Shown in pieces: positions 1 through 7,522 of a DNA stretch of 15,296 bases (position 1 is the stretch's first letter; each line of letters opens with the position of its first letter). A program made the translations under genes and the position numbers. The notes under the pieces are model-generated. The model did not search any database. It was given only the letters and a program-made list of their open reading frames with translations, and had not been told where the DNA came from. Origin of the DNA: RUG14186 sp964644555 (GTDB taxonomy: Bacteria; Bacillota; Clostridia; Eubacteriales; Anaerofustaceae); the NCBI GenBank assembly GCA_964644555.1, contig CAZXWI010000034.1, positions 1 to 15,296 on the forward strand, in the 5' to 3' direction.

Positions 1-37
1 AATATCAATTAAATATAAAATTAGTTTATCTAAGATT

Positions 38-43
38 TATAAT
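38..43 (+). promoter_or_regulatory. Possible -10 element of the xpaC-telA operon
   Basis: A perfect TATAAT lies 48 bases before the xpaC start codon in very AT-rich DNA. No good -35 hexamer sits 16-18 bases upstream (the best candidates are runs such as ATAAAA). It is therefore only a plausible promoter, or a promoter that needs an activator. It is the only -10-like match seen between the window edge and the gene. Confidence 0.35.
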
Positions 44-50
44 TTATTAA

Positions 51-76
51 TCCGAACAGCTCCTGCCGGATTCGGA
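51..76 (+). repeat. Inverted repeat just before the xpaC ribosome binding site
   Basis: TCCGAA (51-56) and TTCGGA (71-76) form a perfect 6-bp inverted repeat with a 14-base spacer, directly before the Shine-Dalgarno site AGAGGT (81-86) of xpaC. It lies downstream of the possible -10 box, so it could be an operator or a leader hairpin. There is no T-run, so it is not a normal terminator for an upstream gene. Confidence 0.4.
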
Positions 77-90
77 CAACAGAGGTAAAA

Positions 91-837
91 TTGGAAAAGA
101 AATTACAAAAATCGGTCATCCCGATATACACCGTAGGGATAAGCTGGGTAGTATACTCATGCGTATTTCCGCTTTATAAAACACTTCATTTTATATTGGC
201 GGCGGTATTTTCACTTGCAATATACTTCATTGCAAGCAAAATATTTGCACCGAAAGAAGTTTGGGTGGATAAAGAACTCATATCCAAAACTGGCAACGAA
301 AGAGTCGATGCACTTCTTAAGGATGCAAATGAATACTTATTAAGCCTCAGAGAGTACCGCAAAAGTATTGAAAACGAAAATATCAAAAATGACCTTCTGA
401 GCATTGAAGATGTAACGATGAAAATACTCAATTATATTATCGAACATCCCGATGATATACCGAGTGTCAGAAGATTTATAAATTATTATCTTCCCACTAC
501 GATAAAGCTCTTGGCTTCTTATACGGAACTTGAAGCGCAAAAATCGTCAACTCCCAATATCGCAGGAACAATGCAAAAGATAGACGATATGCTCAAAACC
601 GTAATCGAGGCATTCCAAAAGCAGCACGATTCGCTTTACGAATACAAAGCAATGGATATTGATGCCGAAATCCATGTTATGGAAGATATTCTTACATCGG
701 AGGGGCTTTTGGAGGGCAAAAACGATATTTCTGCACCCGAAGAATCAAATGCCGTTACGGATTTTGAGAAAGCTCAAGCAGAAGCAGGCATAACGCTAAC
801 CCTTGAGCCGGAAAAAGAACATATTAAAAATAATTAA
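91..837 (+). CDS. xpaC: XpaC-family membrane protein (5-bromo-4-chloroindolyl phosphate hydrolysis family)
   Basis: First gene of a four-gene operon. The 248-residue protein starts with TTG, chosen because AGAGGT sits 4 bases upstream and the first residues lead straight into two hydrophobic helices (about 9-28 and 32-51). The rest is a mostly helical cytoplasmic domain. The stretch at 127-147, with RRFINYYLPTTIKLL, is typical of the XpaC family, whose name comes from a phosphatase-indicator phenotype in Bacillus; its real biochemical activity is not settled. The last 50 residues are acidic and probably disordered. In many Firmicutes the gene is directly followed by telA, as here with 27 bases between, which supports a shared role at the membrane. 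Family assignment is fairly sure; function is unknown. Confidence 0.8.
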   Translation: MEKKLQKSVIPIYTVGISWVVYSCVFPLYKTLHFILAAVFSLAIYFIASKIFAPKEVWVDKELISKTGNERVDALLKDANEYLLSLREYRKSIENENIKNDLLSIEDVTMKILNYIIEHPDDIPSVRRFINYYLPTTIKLLASYTELEAQKSSTPNIAGTMQKIDDMLKTVIEAFQKQHDSLYEYKAMDIDAEIHVMEDILTSEGLLEGKNDISAPEESNAVTDFEKAQAEAGITLTLEPEKEHIKNN

Positions 838-864
838 AATACATATTTGAAAGGATAAATTATT

Positions 865-2037
865 ATGGAAAACAATATGCCCGAACTCAAACTCGATGCT
901 GAGGCACAGCAGGAAGAAGTACCTGTATTGGAACTTTCAAGCGTTCCGTCAATTGATATCGAAACCGTTATCAACGAAGCCGACAATGCACTAAATGAGG
1001 CACAGACCACAGAAATAGCAAAACTCTCCGAAAAAGAAATGGCAGTTTGCAAAGAATTCTCTAAGAAAATAGATATTACCGATGCAACAATGGTTTTGCA
1101 ATACGGTGCAGGAGCTCAAAAACACATTGCAAGCTTCTCGGAAGGAGCTTTGGAAAAAGTCCGCAACAAAGACATGGGTACTATAGGCGACAGCTTAGCA
1201 GAGCTCGTTGTTAACCTCAAAGGCTTCGATGGCGAAGATAAGGGGGGACTTTTCGGATTATTCAAAAAACCCGCAAAAGCTCTTGAGAGAATGAAACAGC
1301 ATTACTCAAAGGTTGAAGCAAGCGTTGACGATATAGTAGAACAGCTTGAAGCTCATCAAGTAACACTTCTCAAAGACATTGCAATGTTCGGCAAAATGTT
1401 TGAAATGAACGCAGAATATTACAAAGAACTCACAATGTACATCGAAGCAGGCAAAATGAGCATTGAAGATGCAAACAAACACCTTGAAGAATTAAAACAA
1501 AAGGCAGTTCAATCCGGTCTTACGGAAGACGCTCAGGCAGCAAGCGACTATGCAAACCTTATCAACCGCTTCGAAAAGCGTATTTATGATTTGGAACTCA
1601 CAAAGACCATATCACTCCAGATGGGTCCGCAGATAAGACTTTTGCAAAACAACGACAGCTTGATGGCAGAAAAGATCAACTCGTCAATCGTTAACACAAT
1701 TCCTCTTTGGAAGAGCCAGATGGTATTGGCACTCGGTCTTGAAAATTCACGACAGGCTATTGCCGCACAGAAAGCAGTTACAGATATGACAAACGAACTT
1801 CTCAAGAAAAACAGTGAAACACTTAAAATGGGCACAATTCAGGCAGCTAAAGAAAGCGAAAGAGGCATCGTAGAGATAGAAACACTCAAAAAGACGAATC
1901 AGGATCTTATCGAAACTATCGACACGGTTATCCAGATACAGTCGGAAGGCAAAGCAAAACGACAGGCAGCAGAAGCAGAACTCGTTGGTATCGAAGAACA
2001 GCTTAAAAATAAATTGCTCGAAGTTGCTCAAAATTAA
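865..2037 (+). CDS. telA: TelA-family toxic anion resistance protein
   Basis: A 390-residue, almost wholly helical protein of the TelA/KlaA-like family, named for tellurite resistance on some plasmids; chromosomal Firmicute copies have also been linked to resistance to cell-wall antimicrobials. Family marks are visible in order: the YGAGAQKHIASFSEG segment (80-94), a Gly/Phe/Lys-rich patch GLFGLFKKPAKAL (128-140), LLKDI (168-172), YIEAGK (192-197), PQIRLLQNND (255-264) and IPLWKSQM (279-286). There is no signal peptide or membrane helix, so it should be cytoplasmic, perhaps attached to the membrane through XpaC. The ATG follows GAAAGGA at a good distance. Length matches the family. The first 55 residues are acidic and poorly conserved in look. 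Chemical function unproven. Confidence 0.9.
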   Translation: MENNMPELKLDAEAQQEEVPVLELSSVPSIDIETVINEADNALNEAQTTEIAKLSEKEMAVCKEFSKKIDITDATMVLQYGAGAQKHIASFSEGALEKVRNKDMGTIGDSLAELVVNLKGFDGEDKGGLFGLFKKPAKALERMKQHYSKVEASVDDIVEQLEAHQVTLLKDIAMFGKMFEMNAEYYKELTMYIEAGKMSIEDANKHLEELKQKAVQSGLTEDAQAASDYANLINRFEKRIYDLELTKTISLQMGPQIRLLQNNDSLMAEKINSSIVNTIPLWKSQMVLALGLENSRQAIAAQKAVTDMTNELLKKNSETLKMGTIQAAKESERGIVEIETLKKTNQDLIETIDTVIQIQSEGKAKRQAAEAELVGIEEQLKNKLLEVAQN

Positions 2038-2061
2038 TTGCGCTTAAACGGAGAGATATAA

Positions 2062-2670
2062 ATGGCAAAAGACAATAAAAAAGCCGAAACAAGACAAGAT
2101 ATACTTAAACCGAAAGGGGCGGGCAAGGCTCGCCTCATCAGTATTCTTTTAATAATCGTAGCGATTTTTATAGGGGCAAGAACCTCCCTTGGGGGATTGC
2201 GAAATGAAGCTTTGGCATTTTTCTTTAACGGAGATCCGTCAAATCCACTTGATTACGGTATAGAATACGACTTACAGCAGAGAGTTACGAAAGCAGGAAA
2301 CCTTATTACGGTAGCTCAAAGATATATCAATAAGAATAATCAAACACTTAAAGATATTCAAACCGACTGCGACAAAATAACAAAAAGCAAAGAACCCAAC
2401 GAAAAATATAAATACAACGAACAATTAACAGAAGATTGCTATGAGCTTATCGCACTGCTGAACGAAACCGACATAATCAAGGAAGCATATTCCTACGATT
2501 TTGACTTGGTGGCAGATATAGTAGTCGATATGGAAAGTTCAAACCAGATTATAGGACATTCACAATACAACCAAAAGGCAAAGGAATTCAACGATTTATT
2601 GGAAGAATTCCCGATAAACATCACAAGCAAATTATCGTTTATTAAGCCTTTGGAGCTGTTTGCGTATTAA
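2062..2670 (+). CDS. Divergent LemA-like membrane protein
   Basis: A 202-residue protein with a basic N-terminus, one membrane helix (about 24-38) and a helical domain facing one side of the membrane. It resembles the LemA family in two places: R74 to I89 with the pattern R...AGNLITVAQRYI, matching the usual R-D-x-I-P-N-L-V-x-x-x-x-x-Y region, and the C-terminal YNQKAKEFNDLLEEFP (169-184) followed by FIKPLELF, matching the YN...YN..L..FP...F....F ending of LemA. The typical early segment with AW and Q-L-x-R is not clear, so it is a remote member. ATG follows GGAGAG. It sits between telA and a TPM-domain gene; LemA and TPM genes are frequent neighbours, which supports the call. Function is unknown. 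Confidence 0.55.
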   Translation: MAKDNKKAETRQDILKPKGAGKARLISILLIIVAIFIGARTSLGGLRNEALAFFFNGDPSNPLDYGIEYDLQQRVTKAGNLITVAQRYINKNNQTLKDIQTDCDKITKSKEPNEKYKYNEQLTEDCYELIALLNETDIIKEAYSYDFDLVADIVVDMESSNQIIGHSQYNQKAKEFNDLLEEFPINITSKLSFIKPLELFAY

Positions 2671-2679
2671 GGAGGGTTT

Positions 2680-3621
2680 ATGAAAAAAATATCTGCTATA
2701 CTTTTGAGCATATTTTTGGTAATGAGTGCTTTCGGAGGCGTTTATGCAGCCGATTACCCAAAACCCGATGATGTTTACATTGCCGATTATGCCAATGTTA
2801 TCGATTCACAAACGGAAGAATATATTATTAAAACAGGGCAAAAGCTATATGATATGACAGGCGCTCAAGTCGTTGTGGCAACGATAGAATTTGCCAACGG
2901 CGATATGGAAGATGCCGCATATGAGATATTCAACGATTGGGGAATAGGTGATTCATCACTTAACAACGGAATCCTTATCTTGATGAGCATAGGGGATCAA
3001 GATGCATGGGTATTGCAAGGGGCAGGACTTGAAAGAGATTTGCCGTCAAGCAAAATATCGAGCATGATGGATGAATACCTTGCAGACTATTTCTTCAGCG
3101 GAGAATACAGCAAAGGAGCAAAGAGCATATTTGATGCGTTTGTAGACTGGCTGTGCGACTATTATGATGTCAGCTTAAACGGAGCAAATGTTCCATCAGG
3201 CACAAGTACGAATACAGGTAACAGACCGAGCAGTGCTACCCCCGAAAAAAGAGAAGGTAGCTCCATAGGAGCTATAATAGTTCTTATAATAATCATCATA
3301 ATAATTGCAAATTCTCGAAAGAAAAGACGCTACTACACAAGCCCTCGTCCGAGATCATACAGACGACCATCTCCCCCACCAAGACCGGGATATAATCCGC
3401 CGAGAAGACATGATCCACCATCATTCGGTGGAGGAAACTCTCGCCCATCACGCCCGACAAGTTTCGGAGGCGGTGGAAGCCGTGGAGGTGGTGGAGGATT
3501 CTCCTCCGGAAGAAGTTCCTCAAGCCACAGCTCATCATCCGGCAGAAGCGGCGGAAGTCGTGGCGGCGGATTCGGAGGCGGCGGTAGCCGTGGCGGCGGT
3601 GGAGGATTCGGCAGAAAGTAA
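2680..3621 (+). CDS. Secreted, membrane-anchored TPM-domain protein with Gly/Ser-rich tail
   Basis: The 313-residue product begins with a signal peptide (1-23, likely cut after VYA). A TPM domain follows (about 30-162), with DYANV (36-40), an alternating hydrophobic strand at 63-69 and NNGILIL (95-101), all typical of the family (YgcG/TLP18.3 type). A linker rich in Ser/Thr/Pro leads to one strong membrane helix (196-210), then a Lys/Arg stretch, a Pro/Arg-rich part and a low-complexity Gly/Ser/Arg tail to the end. The layout suggests the TPM domain outside the cell and the basic tail inside. GGAGGG lies 4 bases before ATG and 9 bases separate it from the upstream gene. TPM domains bind metal and some have phosphatase activity; neither can be assumed here. 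Last gene of the operon. Confidence 0.82.
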   Translation: MKKISAILLSIFLVMSAFGGVYAADYPKPDDVYIADYANVIDSQTEEYIIKTGQKLYDMTGAQVVVATIEFANGDMEDAAYEIFNDWGIGDSSLNNGILILMSIGDQDAWVLQGAGLERDLPSSKISSMMDEYLADYFFSGEYSKGAKSIFDAFVDWLCDYYDVSLNGANVPSGTSTNTGNRPSSATPEKREGSSIGAIIVLIIIIIIIANSRKKRRYYTSPRPRSYRRPSPPPRPGYNPPRRHDPPSFGGGNSRPSRPTSFGGGGSRGGGGGFSSGRSSSSHSSSSGRSGGSRGGGFGGGGSRGGGGGFGRK

Positions 3622-3627
3622 TAAATA

Positions 3628-3661
3628 AAGAGGCGAACTTATCGGTTCGGCTCTTTTTTTT
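3628..3661 (+). terminator. Intrinsic terminator of the xpaC-telA-lemA-TPM operon
   Basis: The arms AAGAGGCGAAC (3628-3638) and GTTCGGCTCTT (3645-3655) pair with one G-G mismatch around the loop TTATCG, and the descending arm runs into eight T residues (3654-3661). It starts 6 bases after the TPM stop codon, which is ideal placement. Confidence 0.88.
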
Positions 3662-3672
3662 GCAAAGCTTGC

Positions 3673-3742
3673 TATATGTGGGAGAAAACACACACAACTT
3701 GTCAATGAAGTCAGTGGTATTGTGGGGGCTTCCCCACATATA
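3673..3742. repeat. Overlapping inverted repeats between the two convergent operons
   Basis: The 103 bases between the two terminators hold no convincing gene. TATATGTGGG (3673-3682) pairs perfectly with CCCACATATA (3733-3742). A second, closer hairpin, TGTGGGG-GCTT-CCCCACA (3721-3738), uses the same right arm, so the two structures exclude each other. The element could be a small dispersed intergenic repeat or extra termination/transcript-end structure; only a genome search could decide. Confidence 0.5.
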
Positions 3743-3764
3743 TATCCGCAAACGGAGTTTACAT

Positions 3765-3797
3765 AAAAAAAGGATTAACGCATTTCGCATTAATCCT
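3765..3797 (-). terminator. Intrinsic terminator of the purine operon
   Basis: Read on the - strand, a 12-bp stem (3797-3786 with 3782-3771) with a 3-base loop is followed by seven T residues (3771-3765). Two of its pairs are G-U and form only in the - strand RNA, so it is oriented for purL, whose stop codon is 8 bases upstream. Confidence 0.9.
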
Positions 3798-3805
3798 TTA
3801 TAATT

Positions 3806-6800
3806 TTATTCTTTAAAGTAATCTACTGCCCCTTTAAACATAGGCATAATCATATTTCCGACAACATTTTTGTAGATTCCATCGGTTACCCTCTCGGAAT
3901 GTCCCATTTTGCCGAAAACTCGTCCATCGGGAGAAGTTATACCCTCGATTGCGTAATATGAACCGTTGGGGTTGACTTCGGGATCCATTGACGGAGTAAG
4001 ATCCACCCCCACATATTGAGTAGCTATTTGATTATTTGCACAGAGTTCTTTGAAAAGCTCTTCACTGCAAACGAATTTGCCCTCGCCGTGAGAAATAGGC
4101 ACTGTGTATACTTCGTCAGGTTTGGTATACATAAGCCATGGAGATTTGTTGGATACTATCTTAGTTCTGACAAGCTTTGATACATGACGGCCGATATCGT
4201 TGTAGGTAAGAGTCGGGTATGTATCATCGGTATCCCTTATTTCACCGTAGGGAACAAGACCTAATTTGATAAGAGCTTGGAAACCGTTGCATATACCACC
4301 GATAAGACCATCTCTCGTATTAAGAAGCTTATCTATTTCTTTTTGGATCTTCGGGTTTCTCAAAAACGATGTTATGAATTTACCCGAACCTTCAGGTTCA
4401 TCGCCTGCCGAGAAGCCTCCCGGTAAGAACAAGATTTGTGATTTTTTAAGTTCCGAAACGAATTTATTTACGCTTAATGATACATCGGAACTTTCCAAGT
4501 TTCTGATAGGCAAAATGCATACATCTGCACCTGCTGCTTTGAAAGCCTTAGCAGAGTCAAATTCGCAGTTGGTGCCGGGGAATACCGGTATAAGAACTTT
4601 GGGTACTGCAATCTTGTTGGAAGCATGAATATGAACATCTGAAGCAAATGTCGGAATATTCACATCACACTGAACATTTGATTTATCGGCTTTATTGGGG
4701 AATATGCCTGTTAAGCGTTCTTCAAATGCGTTTTGGAGTATATCCGAAGATACGCTCTCGCCCTTATAGGTAACAGCATTTTTACCCGTTGTTTCACCGA
4801 GGAGAACAAGCTCGGGAATATCGATGGCATCTTCCATTTCAAGTACGAATGTACCGTAATTGTAATTGAATATATCGTCTTTATCGATATTATCATCAAA
4901 ATCAAAGCCCAATTTGTATCCTGCACTCATTTTGATAACAGCTTCTGCAACTCCGCCGTAGCCTACAGCATAAGCGCTCAATACTTTACCCTCTTTTATG
5001 AGACTCTCTACCAAGCGCATATTTGATTTGAGGCTTTCGCTCTCGGGCAGGAGAGTGTCACGGTAAGTCGGCTTTAACATATAAACTTTGGAGTACGGAG
5101 CTTTAAATTCGTTGGATACGATATTATTTATATCTCCCGTACCGACTGCAAATGCAACGAGTGTCGGCGGAACATGAATATTTTCGAATGTACCGCTCAT
5201 GGAGTCTTTGCCGCCTATTGCAGCATAACCGTAGTCAATTTGAGCATCCAATGCACCCAAGAGGGCACTGAGGGGTTTGCCCCAGCTTTCTTCGTCAGTC
5301 AAACGCTCGAAGAATTCCTGAAGCGTCAAATATATGCTGTCGGTGTCGCAGCCTGTGGCAACAGCTCTTGTAATAGCCTGAACTATAGCAAGATAAGCTC
5401 CGTGATAGGGGCTTTCTTCGCTTATGTAGGGGTTAAACCCATATGCGGCAACCGAACACATATCCGTTTTGCCGTCCAAAACGGGAAGAAGTGCTACCAT
5501 GCTTTGCTGGGGAGTTCTTTGGTGAGTGCCTCCGAAAGGCATAAGAACCGAAGATGCCCCGATGGTGGAATCGAATCTCTCGCTTAAACCACGTTTTGAG
5601 CAAATGTTTAAATCCTGAGCGTATGCTAACATTCTATCGGCAAAATTTAAGTTTTCACCGACTCCGCAATTTGCTGATACCTTATGAGAATCTGCCTTTG
5701 CCTTGGTGCGTTTCGGAGAACCGTTGGTATTGAGGAAATCTCTTGAAATATCAACAACACTTCTGCCGTTGTAATTCATTATAAGTCTGCCTGCATCCGT
5801 TACCTTTGCAACGACTGTGGCTTCGAGGTTTTCTTCTTGTGCATATGCGCAGAATGCGTTGACATCCTGTGCGGCAACGACAACCGCCATTCTTTCCTGC
5901 GATTCGCTTATGGCAAGCTCGGTAGCTGAAAGTCCTTCGTATTTTTTTGGGACTCTGTCAAGCTGAATTTCAAGCCCATCGGCAAGTTCACCTATTGCAA
6001 CCGATACACCGCCTGCACCGAAGTCATTACAACGCTTGATAAGTTTGGTGGCTTTGGGGTTTCTGAAAAGTCTTTGGAGTTTTCTTTCTTCAGGAGCATT
6101 GCCCTTTTGAACTTCGCTTCCGCATTCAGTGAGCGAATGTACATCGTGAGATTTCGATGAACCTGTAGCGCCTCCGCAACCATCACGACCTGTTCTGCCG
6201 CCGAGAAGAATGACTATATCACCTGCTTTCGGCTTTTCTCTGACTACATTTTCTTCCGGAGCAGCGCCAAGAACAAAACCGAGTTCCATATGTTTGGCTA
6301 CATATCCGGGATGATATATTTCGTCAACCAAGCCTGTTGCCAAACCTATCTGGTTACCGTAAGAGCTGTAACCGGCTGCGGCTGAAGTAACAATTTTTCT
6401 TTGGGGGAGTTTACCGTTTATAGTTTCGTTAATATCTTTGGTGGGGTCTGCTGCACCGCTGACTCGCATTGCTTGATAAACATAACTTCTACCTGAGAGC
6501 GGATCACGAATAGCTCCTCCTATGCAGGTAGCAGCTCCGCCGAACGGCTCTATTTCGGTGGGGTGGTTATGAGTTTCGTTTTTAAACATCAAAAGCCAAT
6601 CCTGAGCCTTGCCGTCAACGGTGGGTGTAACCTTAATGGAGCAAGCATTTATCTCTTCGGATTCGTCCAAGTTTTTAAGAGAACCCTTTGACTTGAGATA
6701 TTTTGTGCCGATTGTGGCAATATCCATTAATGTAACGGGTTTTGAACGATTAAGTTCTTTTCTTACTGCGCAATAACGATCAAATGACTCTTTGACGATT

Positions 6801-7522
6801 CCGCTCTCCTCCAACAAAATCTGGTCAAGCTCTGTGTTGAATGTGGTATGACGGCAATGATCCGACCAATATGTGTCGATAACTCTGATTTCGGTAAGTG
6901 TCGGATTTCTTCTTTCCGAAATAAAATACTGCTGAATAAGGCGGATATCGCCTTCGTCCATGGAGAGTGCATATTCCGAAATGAAGTTTTTAAGCCCCTC
7001 TTCGTCCAAAGATGTGAAGTTTTCGATAACGGGAACTTCATCGGGTAAATCAACTTCCATTTTTAATTTTTCGGGAAGAGTATCATCGGTTTCACGGCTT
7101 TCTACAGGGTTGATGAGGTAATTTTTTACTTTGATAACATCATCATCTGATAAATTGCCGTACAAAACAACTATCTGTGCGCTCTTTACAATGGGGCGCT
7201 CTTTTTGCGAAATAAGCTGTATACATTGCTGAGCACTGTCGGCTCTTTGGTCGAACTGACCGGGGAGAGCTTCGTATACAAACATCTTTGCATCCGAAAT
7301 ATCGGGGAGTGTGTAATACACATTATCGAGCTGCGGCTCGCTGAATACCAAAGGCACAGCTTTTTCAAACAGCTCGGCATCGATCTCTTCGGCATCATAT
7401 CTGTTAATAATGCGAACATTTTCTATTTCGCTTATTCCCAGAAATGTTTTTATGTCGCTCAAAAGACCTTTTGCGCTTACAGCATATTCAGGTTTCTTTT
7501 CTACATAAACTCTATAAACCAT
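3806..7522 (-). CDS. purL: Phosphoribosylformylglycinamidine synthase, single-chain
   Basis: Converts FGAR, glutamine and ATP to FGAM, step four of IMP synthesis. The 1238-residue chain carries everything that Bacillus splits into PurS, PurQ and PurL: an N-terminal PurS-like and linker region (about 1-210), the signature YWSDHCRHTTF (218-228), the ATP/FGAR-binding stretch KNETHNHPTEIEPFGGA (314-330), a second half of the AIRS-like fold, and a C-terminal class I glutaminase from about 974. Its triad is visible as C1078 in GICNG, and H1208 and E1210 in GHSER. Separate purQ and purS genes are absent, as expected. Length is slightly below the roughly 1290 of the E. coli enzyme and fits the clostridial single-chain clade. 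ATG overlaps the end of purD by 11 bases and has only a weak ribosome site, so coupling to purD is likely. Last gene of the operon. Confidence 0.97.
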   Translation of the reverse strand: MVYRVYVEKKPEYAVSAKGLLSDIKTFLGISEIENVRIINRYDAEEIDAELFEKAVPLVFSEPQLDNVYYTLPDISDAKMFVYEALPGQFDQRADSAQQCIQLISQKERPIVKSAQIVVLYGNLSDDDVIKVKNYLINPVESRETDDTLPEKLKMEVDLPDEVPVIENFTSLDEEGLKNFISEYALSMDEGDIRLIQQYFISERRNPTLTEIRVIDTYWSDHCRHTTFNTELDQILLEESGIVKESFDRYCAVRKELNRSKPVTLMDIATIGTKYLKSKGSLKNLDESEEINACSIKVTPTVDGKAQDWLLMFKNETHNHPTEIEPFGGAATCIGGAIRDPLSGRSYVYQAMRVSGAADPTKDINETINGKLPQRKIVTSAAAGYSSYGNQIGLATGLVDEIYHPGYVAKHMELGFVLGAAPEENVVREKPKAGDIVILLGGRTGRDGCGGATGSSKSHDVHSLTECGSEVQKGNAPEERKLQRLFRNPKATKLIKRCNDFGAGGVSVAIGELADGLEIQLDRVPKKYEGLSATELAISESQERMAVVVAAQDVNAFCAYAQEENLEATVVAKVTDAGRLIMNYNGRSVVDISRDFLNTNGSPKRTKAKADSHKVSANCGVGENLNFADRMLAYAQDLNICSKRGLSERFDSTIGASSVLMPFGGTHQRTPQQSMVALLPVLDGKTDMCSVAAYGFNPYISEESPYHGAYLAIVQAITRAVATGCDTDSIYLTLQEFFERLTDEESWGKPLSALLGALDAQIDYGYAAIGGKDSMSGTFENIHVPPTLVAFAVGTGDINNIVSNEFKAPYSKVYMLKPTYRDTLLPESESLKSNMRLVESLIKEGKVLSAYAVGYGGVAEAVIKMSAGYKLGFDFDDNIDKDDIFNYNYGTFVLEMEDAIDIPELVLLGETTGKNAVTYKGESVSSDILQNAFEERLTGIFPNKADKSNVQCDVNIPTFASDVHIHASNKIAVPKVLIPVFPGTNCEFDSAKAFKAAGADVCILPIRNLESSDVSLSVNKFVSELKKSQILFLPGGFSAGDEPEGSGKFITSFLRNPKIQKEIDKLLNTRDGLIGGICNGFQALIKLGLVPYGEIRDTDDTYPTLTYNDIGRHVSKLVRTKIVSNKSPWLMYTKPDEVYTVPISHGEGKFVCSEELFKELCANNQIATQYVGVDLTPSMDPEVNPNGSYYAIEGITSPDGRVFGKMGHSERVTDGIYKNVVGNMIMPMFKGAVDYFKE

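Noticed and set aside
3305..3628. 107-residue frame inside the TPM gene tail, rich in Ala, Glu and His
   Set aside because: It is the shifted reading of a Gly-rich repeat; the main frame has signal peptide, domain and membrane helix, so this is a by-product of codon bias.
5174..5587. 137-residue open frame on the + strand inside purL
   Set aside because: It is opposite a fully conserved purL coding stretch, shows no recognisable domain, and has no ribosome site; a shadow frame.
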